Shown in pieces: positions 8,328 through 18,100 of a stretch of 64,000 bases of DNA (the stretch's first letter is position 1; every line of letters begins with the position of its first letter). Under the pieces are notes generated by a model. It searched no databases. It was not told where the DNA came from and worked only from the letters and a program-made list of their open reading frames with translations. The position numbers and the translations under genes were made by a program. The stretch is from Halodesulfovibrio sp. (GTDB lineage Bacteria; Desulfobacterota; Desulfovibrionia; Desulfovibrionales; Desulfovibrionaceae), in assembly GCF_025210605.1 (NCBI RefSeq), contig NZ_JAOARI010000031.1, forward strand, positions 1 to 64,000, written 5' to 3'.

Positions 8328-9320
8328 TTACTCTTCCCGTAACTCTCGTTTCATTAATTCACGCCATGCTGCCTGCGGGTCTTTTCCATCATGGATAATG
8401 GCATGCATGGTAGATGTAATTGGAAGTTCAATTTGCAGGCGTTGAGCCAGTCTGTGTACTGCGGTAGTGGTTTTCACCCCTTCTGCCACCTGATGCATTT
8501 CTTCCATAATTTGGGACAGCGTTTTGCCTTGTCCAAGCTTTAGTCCGACTTGACGGTTTCGGGACAGGTCTCCCGTACACGTTAAAACAAGATCACCCAT
8601 TCCCGAAAGCCCCATAAATGTTTCTGCCTTAGCCCCCATAGCAACACCAAGACGGGACATTTCTGCAAGCCCTCGAGTAATTAAGGCGGCGCGGGCATTG
8701 GAGCCAAACCGTAAACCGTCAGACATACCTGCTGCAATGGCGATAACATTTTTAAATGCTCCACCAAGCTCCACCCCAAGAACATCAGTAGAAGAGTAGG
8801 CACGGAAGTTTTCGTTGGAAAACATTTCGCGCAGTTCTTTTCCGCACCGTTGATCGCAACAGCCGAGAACAACTGCTGTCGGCATACCGCGTACAACTTC
8901 TGCTGCGAATGAAGGGCCTGAAAGCATGGCGAAGATTGGCTCTTTGTGCCCCAGTTCTTCTGTAACTACTTCTGAAACAGTTTTTCCGGTTTCAAGCTCA
9001 AGCCCTTTGTTGGAACAGATAATTGTTGTTCCTTTTTCAATCAATGGTTCGTGTTTTTTTAAGGTGTCACGGAAAACCTGACATGGAACAGAAAAAAGGA
9101 TGTGACGCACGTTGGTTAAAGCTGTCTGTGCGTTTGTGGTTGCAGTAATGTTGGTGTGGAGCGGCACATTTGGTAAGTATTTAGCGTTTTCCCGTGTGCT
9201 GTTGATTGCGTCTGCCTGCTTCTCATCGCGCACAAGTAGTGGTACTTCGTATCCCTTTTCAGCAAGCAGTTGAGCTAGAGCTGTTCCCCAGCTTCCACCG
9301 CCGATAACGGTAACTTTCAT
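8328..9320 (-). CDS. gpsA: NAD(P)H-dependent glycerol-3-phosphate dehydrogenase
   Basis: Reduces dihydroxyacetone phosphate to sn-glycerol-3-phosphate, the backbone for phospholipid synthesis, in the cytoplasm. 330 residues, normal for the family. The N-terminal Rossmann motif GGGSWGTALAQLL (7-19) binds the dinucleotide. The conserved CSNKGLE and the catalytic-lysine region GGAFKNVIAIAAG are intact, and the C-terminal helical domain contains GLSGMGDLVLTCTG. Start ATG at 9320 with GGAGTATTAC upstream. It is divergent from the ahbB-like gene. A palindrome resembling a LacI-family operator lies 44 bases upstream of the start (separate entry). Confidence 0.96.
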   Translation of the reverse strand: MKVTVIGGGSWGTALAQLLAEKGYEVPLLVRDEKQADAINSTRENAKYLPNVPLHTNITATTNAQTALTNVRHILFSVPCQVFRDTLKKHEPLIEKGTTIICSNKGLELETGKTVSEVVTEELGHKEPIFAMLSGPSFAAEVVRGMPTAVVLGCCDQRCGKELREMFSNENFRAYSSTDVLGVELGGAFKNVIAIAAGMSDGLRFGSNARAALITRGLAEMSRLGVAMGAKAETFMGLSGMGDLVLTCTGDLSRNRQVGLKLGQGKTLSQIMEEMHQVAEGVKTTTAVHRLAQRLQIELPITSTMHAIIHDGKDPQAAWRELMKRELREE

Positions 9321-9363
9321 GTAATACTCCAGAAATCGAAAATGAGAGTCTTTAATAAGAAAA

Positions 9364-9377
9364 TGTATACGGTTACA
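9364..9377. promoter_or_regulatory. LacI-operator-like palindrome upstream of gpsA
   Basis: TGTATACGGTTACA; its complement TGTAACCGTATACA shares its first nine bases with the site at 20262-20275 near the lacI-type gene. Location just upstream of gpsA would allow repression. Evidence is pattern similarity only. Confidence 0.3.
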
Positions 9378-9653
9378 TTTTTCTTTCTGGTTTCATGTAT
9401 CGTATCGTCAGCCAAGGTACAAGGCTATTCTTTATGTGTCTGGTGCTGGTTCTATGTAATTTGTGTCCGATGGATGACATACCGGAGCGGAATGTCTGAT
9501 ACCTTAGTGAAATAGTATCAACGTAAAAATGACAATTCCATATAATGCTGTAGTGTTGAAGGCATGCTTTTGAAGAATGATTAGCGGTTGCAACACGCGG
9601 TGCGAACAGGTATCAACACTGGGTGAAATCAAAAAGGAATGTGAGGATGTACC
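9378..9653. other. Divergent promoter region gpsA / ahbB
   Basis: With 9321-9377 this forms a 333-base divergent spacer. No hairpin terminator or small gene seen; presumably promoters only. Confidence 0.35.
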
Positions 9654-10133
9654 ATGGCGAAAACCGAGTTTACGGAAATCGAAAAAAAGATTTTGCACAT
9701 TGTGCAAGCCAATCTTCCAGATAGTGCTACGCCTTACGCAGATATTGCGGAAGAAGTAGGCACAGACGAACAAACTGTTCTTAATTTGCTTCAGCTCATG
9801 AAAGATGAAGGCACAATCCGCCGTTTTGGTGCTAGCTTGAAGCACCAGAAAGCAGGGTTTAATCATAATGCAATGGTTGCATGGAAAGTCGATGAAGATG
9901 TTATCGACGAGATCGGTAAAATTGCTGCGAAACATCAGCTTATTTCTCATTGCTACCATCGTCCTTCCACTCATCCGGAGTGGCAGTACAACCTTTTCAC
10001 AATGATTCATGGTCGCCATGAAGACGAATATATGGAAGTTGTTGAAGAGCTTCGCAGGACTACCGAGCTGGACGAATACGCAGTGCTCACGTCCTTGAAA
10101 GAGCTTAAAAAAATTTCTATGACATATTTTTAA
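9654..10133 (+). CDS. ahbB: Siroheme decarboxylase subunit (AhbA/AhbB family, Lrp/AsnC fold)
   Basis: A 159-residue protein with an N-terminal winged-helix segment ([16 protein letters not shown]..) and the [22 protein letters not shown] signature of siroheme decarboxylases, which resemble Lrp/AsnC regulators. AhbA and AhbB form a complex that decarboxylates siroheme to didecarboxysiroheme in the heme route used by sulfate reducers. Histidines in [13 protein letters not shown] are the kind that contact the tetrapyrrole. The gene precedes hemL, cbiG and cobJ on the same strand, which supports a tetrapyrrole role over transcription control. Assignment to the beta rather than alpha subunit is tentative, since the partner gene is not in the window. 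Confidence 0.8.
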   Translation: MAKTEFTEIEKKILHIVQANLPDSATPYADIAEEVGTDEQTVLNLLQLMKDEGTIRRFGASLKHQKAGFNHNAMVAWKVDEDVIDEIGKIAAKHQLISHCYHRPSTHPEWQYNLFTMIHGRHEDEYMEVVEELRRTTELDEYAVLTSLKELKKISMTYF

Positions 10134-10360
10134 ATCAGATTGCTGACCGCGTTACCTCTTTCTGTTTAAAACACCCAGTTGTGCAGATTGCTAAGGTCTT
10201 TTGGGCTTTCAACAGACTGCCAAAGAGACAGGCTGCCTCGCACTTGAAGCTGCCCCGTTTTGCTTGAAAGAGTGTCCGTTTTCTGAGTTTTTATCAGCAG
10301 AGTCAGTGCTAGTGCGCTGAGGTTGCTTTTTATTTTATATTATCCAAGAGGGAGAACCGT

Positions 10361-11629
10361 ATGGAACGCTCCAGTGAATTATATGCACGTGCAAAAGACC
10401 TTATGCCGGGTGGTGTAAACAGTCCTATCCGTGCTTGTCTCAGCGTTGAATGTGAGCCGCTTTTTATTAAAAAAGGTGACGGTGCAATGCTGACCACCGA
10501 AGATGGCAAAACTTACATTGATTACGTTGAAGGCTGGGGACCTATGCTTCTCGGGCACGCGCATCCTGATGTGACTAAAGCCATTCAGGAAGCCGCTGCA
10601 AACAGCTCTTGCTTCGGTGCACCATGTCTTGCAGAAGTCGAGCTTGCTGAGATGATCGTTGATGCAATGCCGGGTGTAGACATGGTTCGCATGGTAAGCT
10701 CCGGTACTGAAGCAACAATGACAGCACTGCGTCTTGCTCGCGGGTACACTGGTCGTAACAAGTTTATCAAATTTACTGGTAACTACCACGGTCACGGTGA
10801 CCCATTCCTTGCTGCTGCCGGTTCTGGCTTTGCTGACCTCGCAATTCCGGGTACACCAGGTGTTCCTTCCGGTACTGTTCAGGATACTCTGCTTGTTCCG
10901 TACAACGACCTTGAGGCTGTGCGTAAACAGTTTGAAGCAAACGGCGATGAAATTGCCTGCATTATCGTGGAACCTACAGCAGGTAACATGGGACTTGTTC
11001 CTCCAGCAGAAGGTTTCCTTGAAGGACTTCGCCAGCTGTGTGACCAGTACGGTGCGCTTCTTATTTTTGATGAAGTTATTACTGGCTTCCGTCTTTCATA
11101 CGGTGGTGCTCAGAAACGTTTCGGCGTTACTCCTGATCTTACTACCCTTGGTAAAGTTATCGGCGGCGGTATGCCTGTTGGTGCATACGGCGGTAAGCGT
11201 GAAATTATGGATCGCGTAGCACCTACCGGTAATATTTTCCAAGCTGGTACGAACTCCGGTAACCCTGTTGTTATGGCTGCCGGTATTGCTACTCTTAAAG
11301 TTCTTCGTGATGCAGATTACGACGCACTCGAAGCCCGCGTAGCAGCATTCGCAAAAGAATTGCACGCAACCATCGCTTCTAAAGGTGTGGATGTAACGTA
11401 CAATACTATCGCTTCCATGTTCACAATGTTCTTCACTGCTGAAAAAGTGACACATTTCGATCAAGCAAAAGCTTGTAACGCAAAAATGTATGCTTCTTTC
11501 TACCAGCAGATGCGTGCTCAGGGTGTATACCTTGCTTCCCTCGGTCTTGAGGCTGCTATGGTTTCCTTTGCTCATACTGATGAGCATTTTGAAAAAACTC
11601 TTGAAGCTGCCCGCAACGTAAAGTTTTAA
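10361..11629 (+). CDS. hemL: Glutamate-1-semialdehyde 2,1-aminomutase
   Basis: PLP enzyme converting glutamate-1-semialdehyde to 5-aminolevulinate, the committed precursor for heme, siroheme and cobalamin made by the C5 pathway. 422 residues, with the N-terminal signature [11 protein letters not shown]. The cofactor-binding lysine is Lys265 in [18 protein letters not shown], the same number as in E. coli Hem[10 protein letters not shown] carries the aspartate that pairs with the PLP ring nitrogen. GAGGGAG-type ribosome site before the ATG at 10361. It lies 227 bases after the ahbB-like gene and is closed by its own terminator at 11661-11699, so it may be transcribed separately from cbiG. Confidence 0.97.
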   Translation: MERSSELYARAKDLMPGGVNSPIRACLSVECEPLFIKKGDGAMLTTEDGKTYIDYVEGWGPMLLGHAHPDVTKAIQEAAANSSCFGAPCLAEVELAEMIVDAMPGVDMVRMVSSGTEATMTALRLARGYTGRNKFIKFTGNYHGHGDPFLAAAGSGFADLAIPGTPGVPSGTVQDTLLVPYNDLEAVRKQFEANGDEIACIIVEPTAGNMGLVPPAEGFLEGLRQLCDQYGALLIFDEVITGFRLSYGGAQKRFGVTPDLTTLGKVIGGGMPVGAYGGKREIMDRVAPTGNIFQAGTNSGNPVVMAAGIATLKVLRDADYDALEARVAAFAKELHATIASKGVDVTYNTIASMFTMFFTAEKVTHFDQAKACNAKMYASFYQQMRAQGVYLASLGLEAAMVSFAHTDEHFEKTLEAARNVKF

Positions 11630-11660
11630 AGGCATCACTTTACGAAACTGTACTATAATG

Positions 11661-11699
11661 AAAGAGCTGCCTACGCTGTTACGCAGGCAGCTCTTTTTT
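11661..11699 (+). terminator. Terminator after hemL
   Basis: AAGAGCTGCCT and AGGCAGCTCTT arms followed by a T-run. Confidence 0.9.
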
Positions 11700-11787
11700 A
11701 GTGGAAAGGGTGGAGCAATTACGCCACGCTCGCGGCAATACCAGCATAGCGTTGTAAGATGTTTTTTACAGAGCCGTCGGAGAACTT

Positions 11788-12855
11788 ATGAATACCGCAC
11801 ATAACATTGCTGTATATGCAGTAACACCAAAAGGCGTAGCGTTAGCGCGCACGCTTGTGGATGCTCTGGGTGGCAGTATTTTTATGCCAGCACGCATGAT
11901 TGAAGCAGATGCACCGGAGCATGAAACTGGCTTTGAAAACTTACGTGCTTGTGTTGCCGATACGTTCAGCACCTTTTCTACTCATATTTTTATTACAGCC
12001 GCCGGTATTGCTGTGCGTGCTATTGCACCGCATTTAGTGAGCAAAGATGTCGACCCCGCAGTTATCGTCATGGATCAAAAAGGGCAGCATGTTGTCAGCC
12101 TGCTTTCCGGTCATCTTGGCGGTGCCAATGATATGGCAAGCACGCTTGCTCAACTGGTCGGCGGTGTCCCTGTCATTACAACAGCCACAGATACAGAAAA
12201 GTTACCTTCGCTAGATGTTATAGCAGCACAGGCTGGATGCGCTATTTATAATCTCAACGCAGTAAAGCATGTTAACGGGGCATTGCTCGCGGGAGAAAAG
12301 GTTGTTTTAGATGACCCTGCCGATGTTCTGGGCTTAAAACGGGGCGAATACTCCGAGCTTTTTATTCCGGCAGAGCTTGTGCCGTTTTCGGAAGAAGATG
12401 TTCCAAGTGTCGTTGTTTCGTGGCGTAGTGCAGAATTGCTTGAGCCAGAAGAAAAAACTTTGTTGCTGCATCCTAAAGTGCTGTGCGTTGGTGTTGGCGC
12501 TAAGCGTGGTATTTCGGCAGATGTTGTTAACAGTTGTATTCAGGAAATTTTTGAAAAACATGACATGGCATTAGAAAGTATTTCTTGTCTGGCATCAGTT
12601 GATGCTAAAGCAAATGAACAAGGAATACTGGATGTAGCCGAATCGCTTAAGGTTCCTTTTGTCACGTTTGCAGCAGATATATTGGATACCGTGGATGTTC
12701 CTAACCCTTCTGATGCACCGAAACAGGCTGTCGGTACCAAAAGTGTAGCAGAGGCAGCCGCACTTCATTGTGCTTCCCTAAAGCATGGCGCACGGCTGGT
12801 TGTAGAAAAACAAAAAGGTGATGGCGTAACCGTCGCTATCGCTTTGGAGATATAA
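11788..12855 (+). CDS. cbiG: Cobalt-precorrin-5A hydrolase
   Basis: Opens the delta-lactone of cobalt-precorrin-5A, releasing acetaldehyde, in the anaerobic (early cobalt insertion) cobalamin pathway. At 355 residues it contains the N-terminal CbiG domain (HIFITAAGIAVRAIAPHL and GGANDMASTLAQLVGGVPVITTATD), a middle linker and the C-terminal CobE/GbiG-type domain (VGVGAKRGISADVV, SCLASVDAKANEQG). The stop overlaps the cobJ start region (ATAATGG), so translation is coupled. Presence of CbiG argues for the anaerobic rather than the oxygen-dependent pathway, as expected for a sulfate reducer. Confidence 0.93.
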   Translation: MNTAHNIAVYAVTPKGVALARTLVDALGGSIFMPARMIEADAPEHETGFENLRACVADTFSTFSTHIFITAAGIAVRAIAPHLVSKDVDPAVIVMDQKGQHVVSLLSGHLGGANDMASTLAQLVGGVPVITTATDTEKLPSLDVIAAQAGCAIYNLNAVKHVNGALLAGEKVVLDDPADVLGLKRGEYSELFIPAELVPFSEEDVPSVVVSWRSAELLEPEEKTLLLHPKVLCVGVGAKRGISADVVNSCIQEIFEKHDMALESISCLASVDAKANEQGILDVAESLKVPFVTFAADILDTVDVPNPSDAPKQAVGTKSVAEAAALHCASLKHGARLVVEKQKGDGVTVAIALEI

Positions 12856-13604
12856 TGGGTTCTTCGTTAAAAGTTGTCGGACTTGGTCCCGGCGACAGTG
12901 CTTTGCTGACACCGCAGGCGCAGAAAGCTATTGCGGATGCGGATGTCATTGTCGGATACACATTGTATGTTGATCTGGTTTCAGATGCGTTAAAAGAAGG
13001 CAAAGAAATTATTTCAACGGGCATGATGGGCGAAATGGCTCGCTGTGAAAAAGCAATAGAAGTGGCACGAAGCGGTAAAAATACTGTTGTTGTCTGTTCT
13101 GGTGATCCGGGGATTTATGCTATGTCCGGATTGATTTATGAACTGGCAGAAGAATATCTTGATACACTCGAAATAGAAGTTGTAGCCGGTATCCCTGCTC
13201 TGTCTGCTGCTTCTGCCCTGCTTGGCGCGCCTCTCATGCATGACTTTGCAGTCATAAGCCTTTCTGATCTTCTGACAGAATGGGACGTGATTGAAAAACG
13301 TTTAAAAGCAGCTGCTGAAGCGGATTTTGTGATTGTACTCTATAATCCAAAATCTAAACGCAGAGACTGGCAGATAGAGAAGGCTCTTGATATTGTGAGA
13401 GAGGTTCGTAGTGCTGATACACCGGTCGGTCTGGTGAAGTCTGCCTATCGTAACGAGCAGGAAGTCATTGTTTTTTCTCTGAATTCCTTTGACATAAGTC
13501 AAGTAAATATGCTTTCTACTATAATAATAGGCAATTCTTCAACACGAATGATAGGTGAGAACATTGTAACGCCACGCGGGTATCTTAACAAATACCGCAA
13601 ATAA
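12855..13604 (+). CDS. cobJ: Precorrin-3B C17-methyltransferase
   Basis: SAM-dependent methyltransferase that methylates C17 with ring contraction of the corrin precursor (CobJ, called CbiH in the anaerobic pathway). 249 residues, showing the class III tetrapyrrole methylase pattern: VGLGPGDSALLTPQA at the N-terminus, VVCSGDPGIYAMSGL for SAM binding, and VVAGIPALSAASALLGAPLMHDFAVISLSD. The ATG overlaps the cbiG stop by one base. The C-terminus runs to within a few bases of a c-type cytochrome gene, so the cytochrome is probably in the same transcript. Confidence 0.94.
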   Translation: MGSSLKVVGLGPGDSALLTPQAQKAIADADVIVGYTLYVDLVSDALKEGKEIISTGMMGEMARCEKAIEVARSGKNTVVVCSGDPGIYAMSGLIYELAEEYLDTLEIEVVAGIPALSAASALLGAPLMHDFAVISLSDLLTEWDVIEKRLKAAAEADFVIVLYNPKSKRRDWQIEKALDIVREVRSADTPVGLVKSAYRNEQEVIVFSLNSFDISQVNMLSTIIIGNSSTRMIGENIVTPRGYLNKYRK

Positions 13605-13619
13605 CAAATGGAAAATGCC

Positions 13620-14036
13620 ATGTTACATCGCTATTTAGTTCCGTCTGTTCCGCTTGTTTTATCGCTGTTTTTTGCAGCGGTCTGTATTGCTGCGGCTCAA
13701 GAAGCGCCGCAGGAACCTATAGTTATCGGCGTACCTGCCGGAGCACAGCTGAAAAAACCGAAAGTGATGTTTTCTCATGCCCCTCATGCTGCTTTGCAGT
13801 GTGAATCCTGCCACCACATGCTTAAACAGAATCCAGATGTTTACTCATGTTCTTCTAAAGGGTGTCATGATCTTGGCAATCCTGCGTCTTCAAAAGACCG
13901 CAAATCTATTGCCTACTTCAGAAACGCATTCCATGCGAACAGTAAAGTAAGTTGTAATGGCTGTCATAAGTCGCTTAAAAAGGCAGGAAAGCCTGCTGGA
14001 CCGACTTCATGCAAGAAGTGCCATACAGTGAAGTAA
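13620..14036 (+). CDS. Class III tetraheme c-type cytochrome, periplasmic
   Basis: A secreted electron carrier with four heme attachment sites: CESCH, CSSKGCH (four-residue spacing), CNGCH and CKKCH. The fourth has CxxCH rather than the CxxxxCH of the classical cytochrome c3 encoded next door, so it is a diverged paralogue. Extra histidines (FSHAPHAALQCESCHH) supply axial ligands. A signal peptide (about 27 residues, to AAAQ) directs export and heme attachment in the periplasm. I prefer ATG 13620, giving a basic n-region and a GGAAA upstream; ATG 13608, three bases after the cobJ stop, would add MENA. Electron partners are unknown; hydrogenases or membrane complexes are likely. Confidence 0.88.
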   Translation: MLHRYLVPSVPLVLSLFFAAVCIAAAQEAPQEPIVIGVPAGAQLKKPKVMFSHAPHAALQCESCHHMLKQNPDVYSCSSKGCHDLGNPASSKDRKSIAYFRNAFHANSKVSCNGCHKSLKKAGKPAGPTSCKKCHTVK

Positions 14037-14146
14037 AGTAATATAGATTGAGCGTGCAAACAATGCACATTATACATTGTCAATTGTTGTGCTTCCTTTG
14101 TTTATGAGGAAAGCTATGTGATTACTAGTGAGTATGTCGCGTTCGC

Positions 14147-14175
14147 TTGACAGTGTAATAGAGGTACAATATAGC
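14147..14175 (+). promoter_or_regulatory. Sigma70-type promoter of cytochrome c3 gene
   Basis: TTGACA (14147-14152), 17-base spacer, TATAGC (14170-14175); transcription would begin about 40 bases before the ATG at 14222. Confidence 0.6.
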
Positions 14176-14221
14176 CTAATGTGAAAATCATAACATGCCT
14201 TGTGAAGGAGGTTGTACTGTC

Positions 14222-14623
14222 ATGAAAAGAGTAATGGTACTCGCTTTGGCTGCAGTGCTTTGTGTTGCTTTTTCTATGGTTGCTTATGCTGTTGATGTTC
14301 CAACTGGTCCAGTAAAAATGGATGCAACCAAGAAACCGGTTATTTTTAACCACGACACCCACAAAGACTACAAATGTGGTGAATGTCACCACCCGGTAGA
14401 CGGTAAAGAAAACTACCAGAAATGTGCTACCGCTGGCTGTCACTCTGCTGCTAAAGCCGATAAAAAGAAAGCTGGTTCTTACTACAAAATCGTTCATAAC
14501 AAAAAAGCTGGTAAGAAATCCGGTATTGCAACCTGTATCTCTTGTCACAAAAAAGTTGCTGGCAAAGATAAAGCTCAGAAAAAAGCTCTCACTGGTTGTA
14601 AAAAGTCTAAGTGTCACCCATAG
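14222..14623 (+). CDS. cycA: Tetraheme cytochrome c3 (type I)
   Basis: Principal periplasmic electron carrier of Desulfovibrio-type bacteria, accepting electrons from periplasmic hydrogenases and formate dehydrogenases. A signal peptide of about 23 residues (MKRVMVLALAAVLCVAFSMVAYA) is followed by roughly 110 mature residues. The four sites follow the canonical spacing: CGECH, CATAGCH, CISCH, CKKSKCH. The mature part is strongly lysine-rich, as in known c3 docking surfaces. Start at 14222 is fixed by an excellent GAAGGAGG ribosome site at 14204-14211; an upstream ATG at 14195 would bury that site. It has its own promoter and terminator. Codon choice is strongly biased (repeated AAA, GCT, GGT), suggesting high expression. 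Confidence 0.96.
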   Translation: MKRVMVLALAAVLCVAFSMVAYAVDVPTGPVKMDATKKPVIFNHDTHKDYKCGECHHPVDGKENYQKCATAGCHSAAKADKKKAGSYYKIVHNKKAGKKSGIATCISCHKKVAGKDKAQKKALTGCKKSKCHP

Positions 14624-14646
14624 GGTGCGCTTTTGCTGACGAGCGT

Positions 14647-14677
14647 AAAGACCGCCTGTATGGGCGGTCTTTTTTTA
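14647..14677 (+). terminator. Terminator of cytochrome c3 gene
   Basis: AAAGACCGCC and GGCGGTCTTT arms with a six-base loop and a T-run. Confidence 0.92.
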
Positions 14678-15110
14678 TGAAATACGAGCAAGAGCATGTG
14701 CGTCCGCTGCTATGTCTAATGAAAAGCATCGCTGAACCGATGAGATGTAGAGTACAGCAGCTTGTATACAAAAGATGCAATGTTACAATGTGTTATATAA
14801 AGATGAACATGCGCGTATAGCGGTGGTAACTCTATGCAGTGCGGGTGATGTTATTGTGCATAGAGGGCTGCCAATTTCTGCAAAGTGAATACAGCGAAAA
14901 AATATCATACATATAATATAGCGCATGGGGATGAAGAACAAAGGGCTAACGCTTCTTTGCAGGGTAAAACCAGAGTCTTCATATCTTGCTTTATGCAGTA
15001 ATGTATGATTAATTTTATGGAATAATGTATGTTGCGATATGTTCGTTTACATACACAACAGCACGATAGACTTGTGTGTAAAACTGCCTAACCGAATGTG
15101 AAGGTGTGTC
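14678..15110. other. Intergenic region upstream of the acidic protein gene
   Basis: About 430 AT-rich bases. An inverted repeat TGTATGT (15026-15032) / ACATACA (15049-15055) lies 56 bases ahead of the next ATG and could be an operator. No small gene with a convincing ribosome site. Confidence 0.4.
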
Positions 15111-18100
15111 ATGTCCGATAATACAAAGAATGGAATTATCGATTTAACAGAAATTGTAGAGATGGGTACTCCTCCTGCGGAGTCCGAAAAGACCATCCCT
15201 GCCAGCTCCGCGGGCACTGTTGATTTTGAAAGTGAACTGGAAGACCTTTTCAGTACTTCAGATTTTTCTGAATTTGCAGACTCTTCTGATGAAAGCCCTC
15301 AGTCAACAGATTCCCCTGTTGATCTTTTTACAGACACACCGGTAGACGAAGCACCAGTCAGTGCGCCGCCAGCCAGTGCTCCTGAAGTTGAACCGCAGTC
15401 TTCTGACGCACCGTCGTTTGAATCTGATCTCTCAGAGTTACTCGAGTCTTCAGATGAAACAAGTGCGTCCGGTGGCTTTGATGCTGACTTTGAAGATCTT
15501 TTAAATGACTTTTCTGAATCACCTGCACAGAAGACAGCACCAAAACATCAGCCTGACTTTGATGAAGATTTATCCGCCATGTCCACGAGTTCCGAACCGG
15601 AGCCAGTGGTTGTTGCAGAACCAGCTCCGCAGCCTCAGGCAGTGGCTACGGAACCAGCACCTGCTACAGAATCTAACGTTGCAGATGTAACTTCTGATGA
15701 CGTAGATGATCTTTTTGCTGATTTAGACTTCGAAATGGAAGAGGCTCCCGCTGCTTCTTCTGCACCTGAAAAGCCTGCTCCTGAGGCTGCTCCTGCGTCT
15801 GACGTTGATGATCTATTTGCTGATCTTGATTTTGATCTTGGTGAAGCTCCGGCAGCCCCAGAAGCTCCAGCAAGTACAGCTTCTGCTGTAGAGGCGCCTG
15901 TCGAGGATGATGCTTTTTCTGATTTTGACTTTGAAGTAGACCCACTGGATGCTGAGCCAGCAACGGAATCAGCACCTCAAGCCACACCTGAATCTTCTAG
16001 AGGGCCGTCAGATGATGACCTGTTTGCTGATTTAGGATTGGCGTTTGATGCAGATGACGAAGTAGCGCCAGAAGCCGCGCCAACTCCACCTTCTGCACCA
16101 TCAAAGCCGCAAGCTGCGGCACCAGCCAGTGCTGAAGATGCATCTGTTGCCGACCCTGAAATTTCTGATCTTGATGATCTGTTCGCGGATATTGATCTTG
16201 ATGATGCCCTTGCTGCGCCAGCACCTGAGCCTAAGCCAGCAGCGCCAGCTCCAGAAGCTCCTGCCAGCCCTTCCGCTGAAGATATTTTAGCAGATTTGGA
16301 TGCCAGCATTGATACAGGTGAAGAACCGGCAGCAGAAGCCGCGCCAACTCCACAAGCTGCACCATCAAAGCCGCAAGCTACTGCACCAGCCAGTACTGAA
16401 GATGCATCTGTTGCCGACCCTGAAATTTCTGATCTTGATGATCTGTTTGCGGATATTGATCTTGATGATGCCCTTGCTGCGCCAGCACCTGAGCCTAAAC
16501 CAGCAGCGCCAGCTCCAGAAGCTCCTGCAAGTCCTTCCGCTGAGGATATTTTAGCAGATTTAGATGCCAGCATTGATATAGGTGAGGAACCGGTAGCAGA
16601 AGCCGCGCCAACTCCACCTCCTGCACCATCAAAGCCGCAATCTGCTGTACCAGGTAGCGCTGCTGATGCGTCTGTTGCAGACCCTGAAGTTGCAGACCTT
16701 GATGATCTCTTTGCCGATATCGATCTTGATGATGCTCTTGTTTCGTCAGAACCGGAGCCTGTCGCAGCACCGGAACCGCAGGTAGCAACCCCTGCCGCTC
16801 CTATGGATCTTTCTATTGATGATCCATTTGATGTGGATAATATTTTAAGCGAAACCAGCGATGACACTCCTTTTGTGTCTGAAACTGATGATGCTTCCGG
16901 TCTGCTAGATCTCGACGAACTTTTACGCGTTGATGATGATTCAGCGCAGGCACCGAGAGGTAACGTATCGCCTGCTGACGGCATTACGCTTGAGTCTGAA
17001 GAAGTTGAGATGGATGACATCGGCTCCTTGCTTTCTGAGTTTGATAGCGAAGAAGCCCCGTTTGCTGCGCCAGAGCAAACTGTGGAGCCTGCAAGTTCAG
17101 CAGAAGCAGCAGATGAGTTTGTTGCAGAGCCGCTTGCAACGTCAGAAGTTCGACAGCCATCAGCACCTGTTGATCCATCAATGTTTGATGATGACATTGA
17201 TGCATTGCTTGATGATCTTGAAATGGCATCGGCTGAACCTACAGCACCGCTTTCCGAACAGCCAGAAGCACCTGTAGCATCCGAAGAACCTGAGTCAGCA
17301 GTTTCGGCAGAAGCTCCTGAGGATGAAGTTGATCTAGACTCTTTAATGGAGCGAGATCAGCTGGATGTGGAAGGCTCCGAGCAGGAGCCTGTTTCAGAGT
17401 CTCCTGTAGAATCAGCACCGGATACTACAGAAAAACTTGATAGTGACGACATTGTTGGTGAGCTTGAGGCATTGCTGGATGAAGTTCCTGATGAAGTTGA
17501 GTCTATTGCTGAAGAAACTGAGCCTGTAGAAGAAGCTTTAGCTGAAATTACACCAGAAGAAGCACCTGCTATGGAAGCTCCTGCTGTCGATGACGCTGGC
17601 TCCGAAGAGGTAGCATCTCCATTAGGATCAGCGGATGAGTTTGAATCTATTCTTGATGAACTTGATTCCCTCCTCGAAGAACAGGACGCGGCAGCAGACG
17701 CTGCTGTGGAAGAGAATTCCGCAGAACCTGCTGATGCGTTATTTGATGTTCCCGTTGAAGACGTCCTTGATGAAGAGTCTGTACTCGAAGAAGGCAGTGA
17801 GGAGCTTGTTGGAACTGAATCTGAAATTTCTGAGTCAGCAGCCTTTGAACCAGAAGTTTCCTTACAAGATGTAGAACCAGAAGAGCTTATAGAGTCTGAA
17901 GCTCCTGAACAAGACTTGATGCCTGAGCCTGAAGCAGAAGTTCTGGCGGAACCTACCTCACTGGAAGAAGATTTAGATTCGACACTAGACAGAATTTTAG
18001 GTGAAGACCCGCTTTCCACTGAAGCTCCGCAGGAAGAGTTGGAGGAAGATACTCCGCCAGCAGCTCCTGTTGATTTTACGCATGATGACATTGATGAATT

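Noticed and set aside
16071..16755. Regular direct repeats considered as a CRISPR-like array
   Set aside because: The 264-base units are contiguous and in frame within a coding sequence, with no spacers.
15977..17197. Long antisense reading frame (about 406 codons, Ser/Ala/Gly-rich) opposite the acidic gene
   Set aside because: It mirrors the codon bias of the sense strand (GAT, GCT, GAA give few antisense stops), is low complexity and has no ribosome site; same for 17357-18625.
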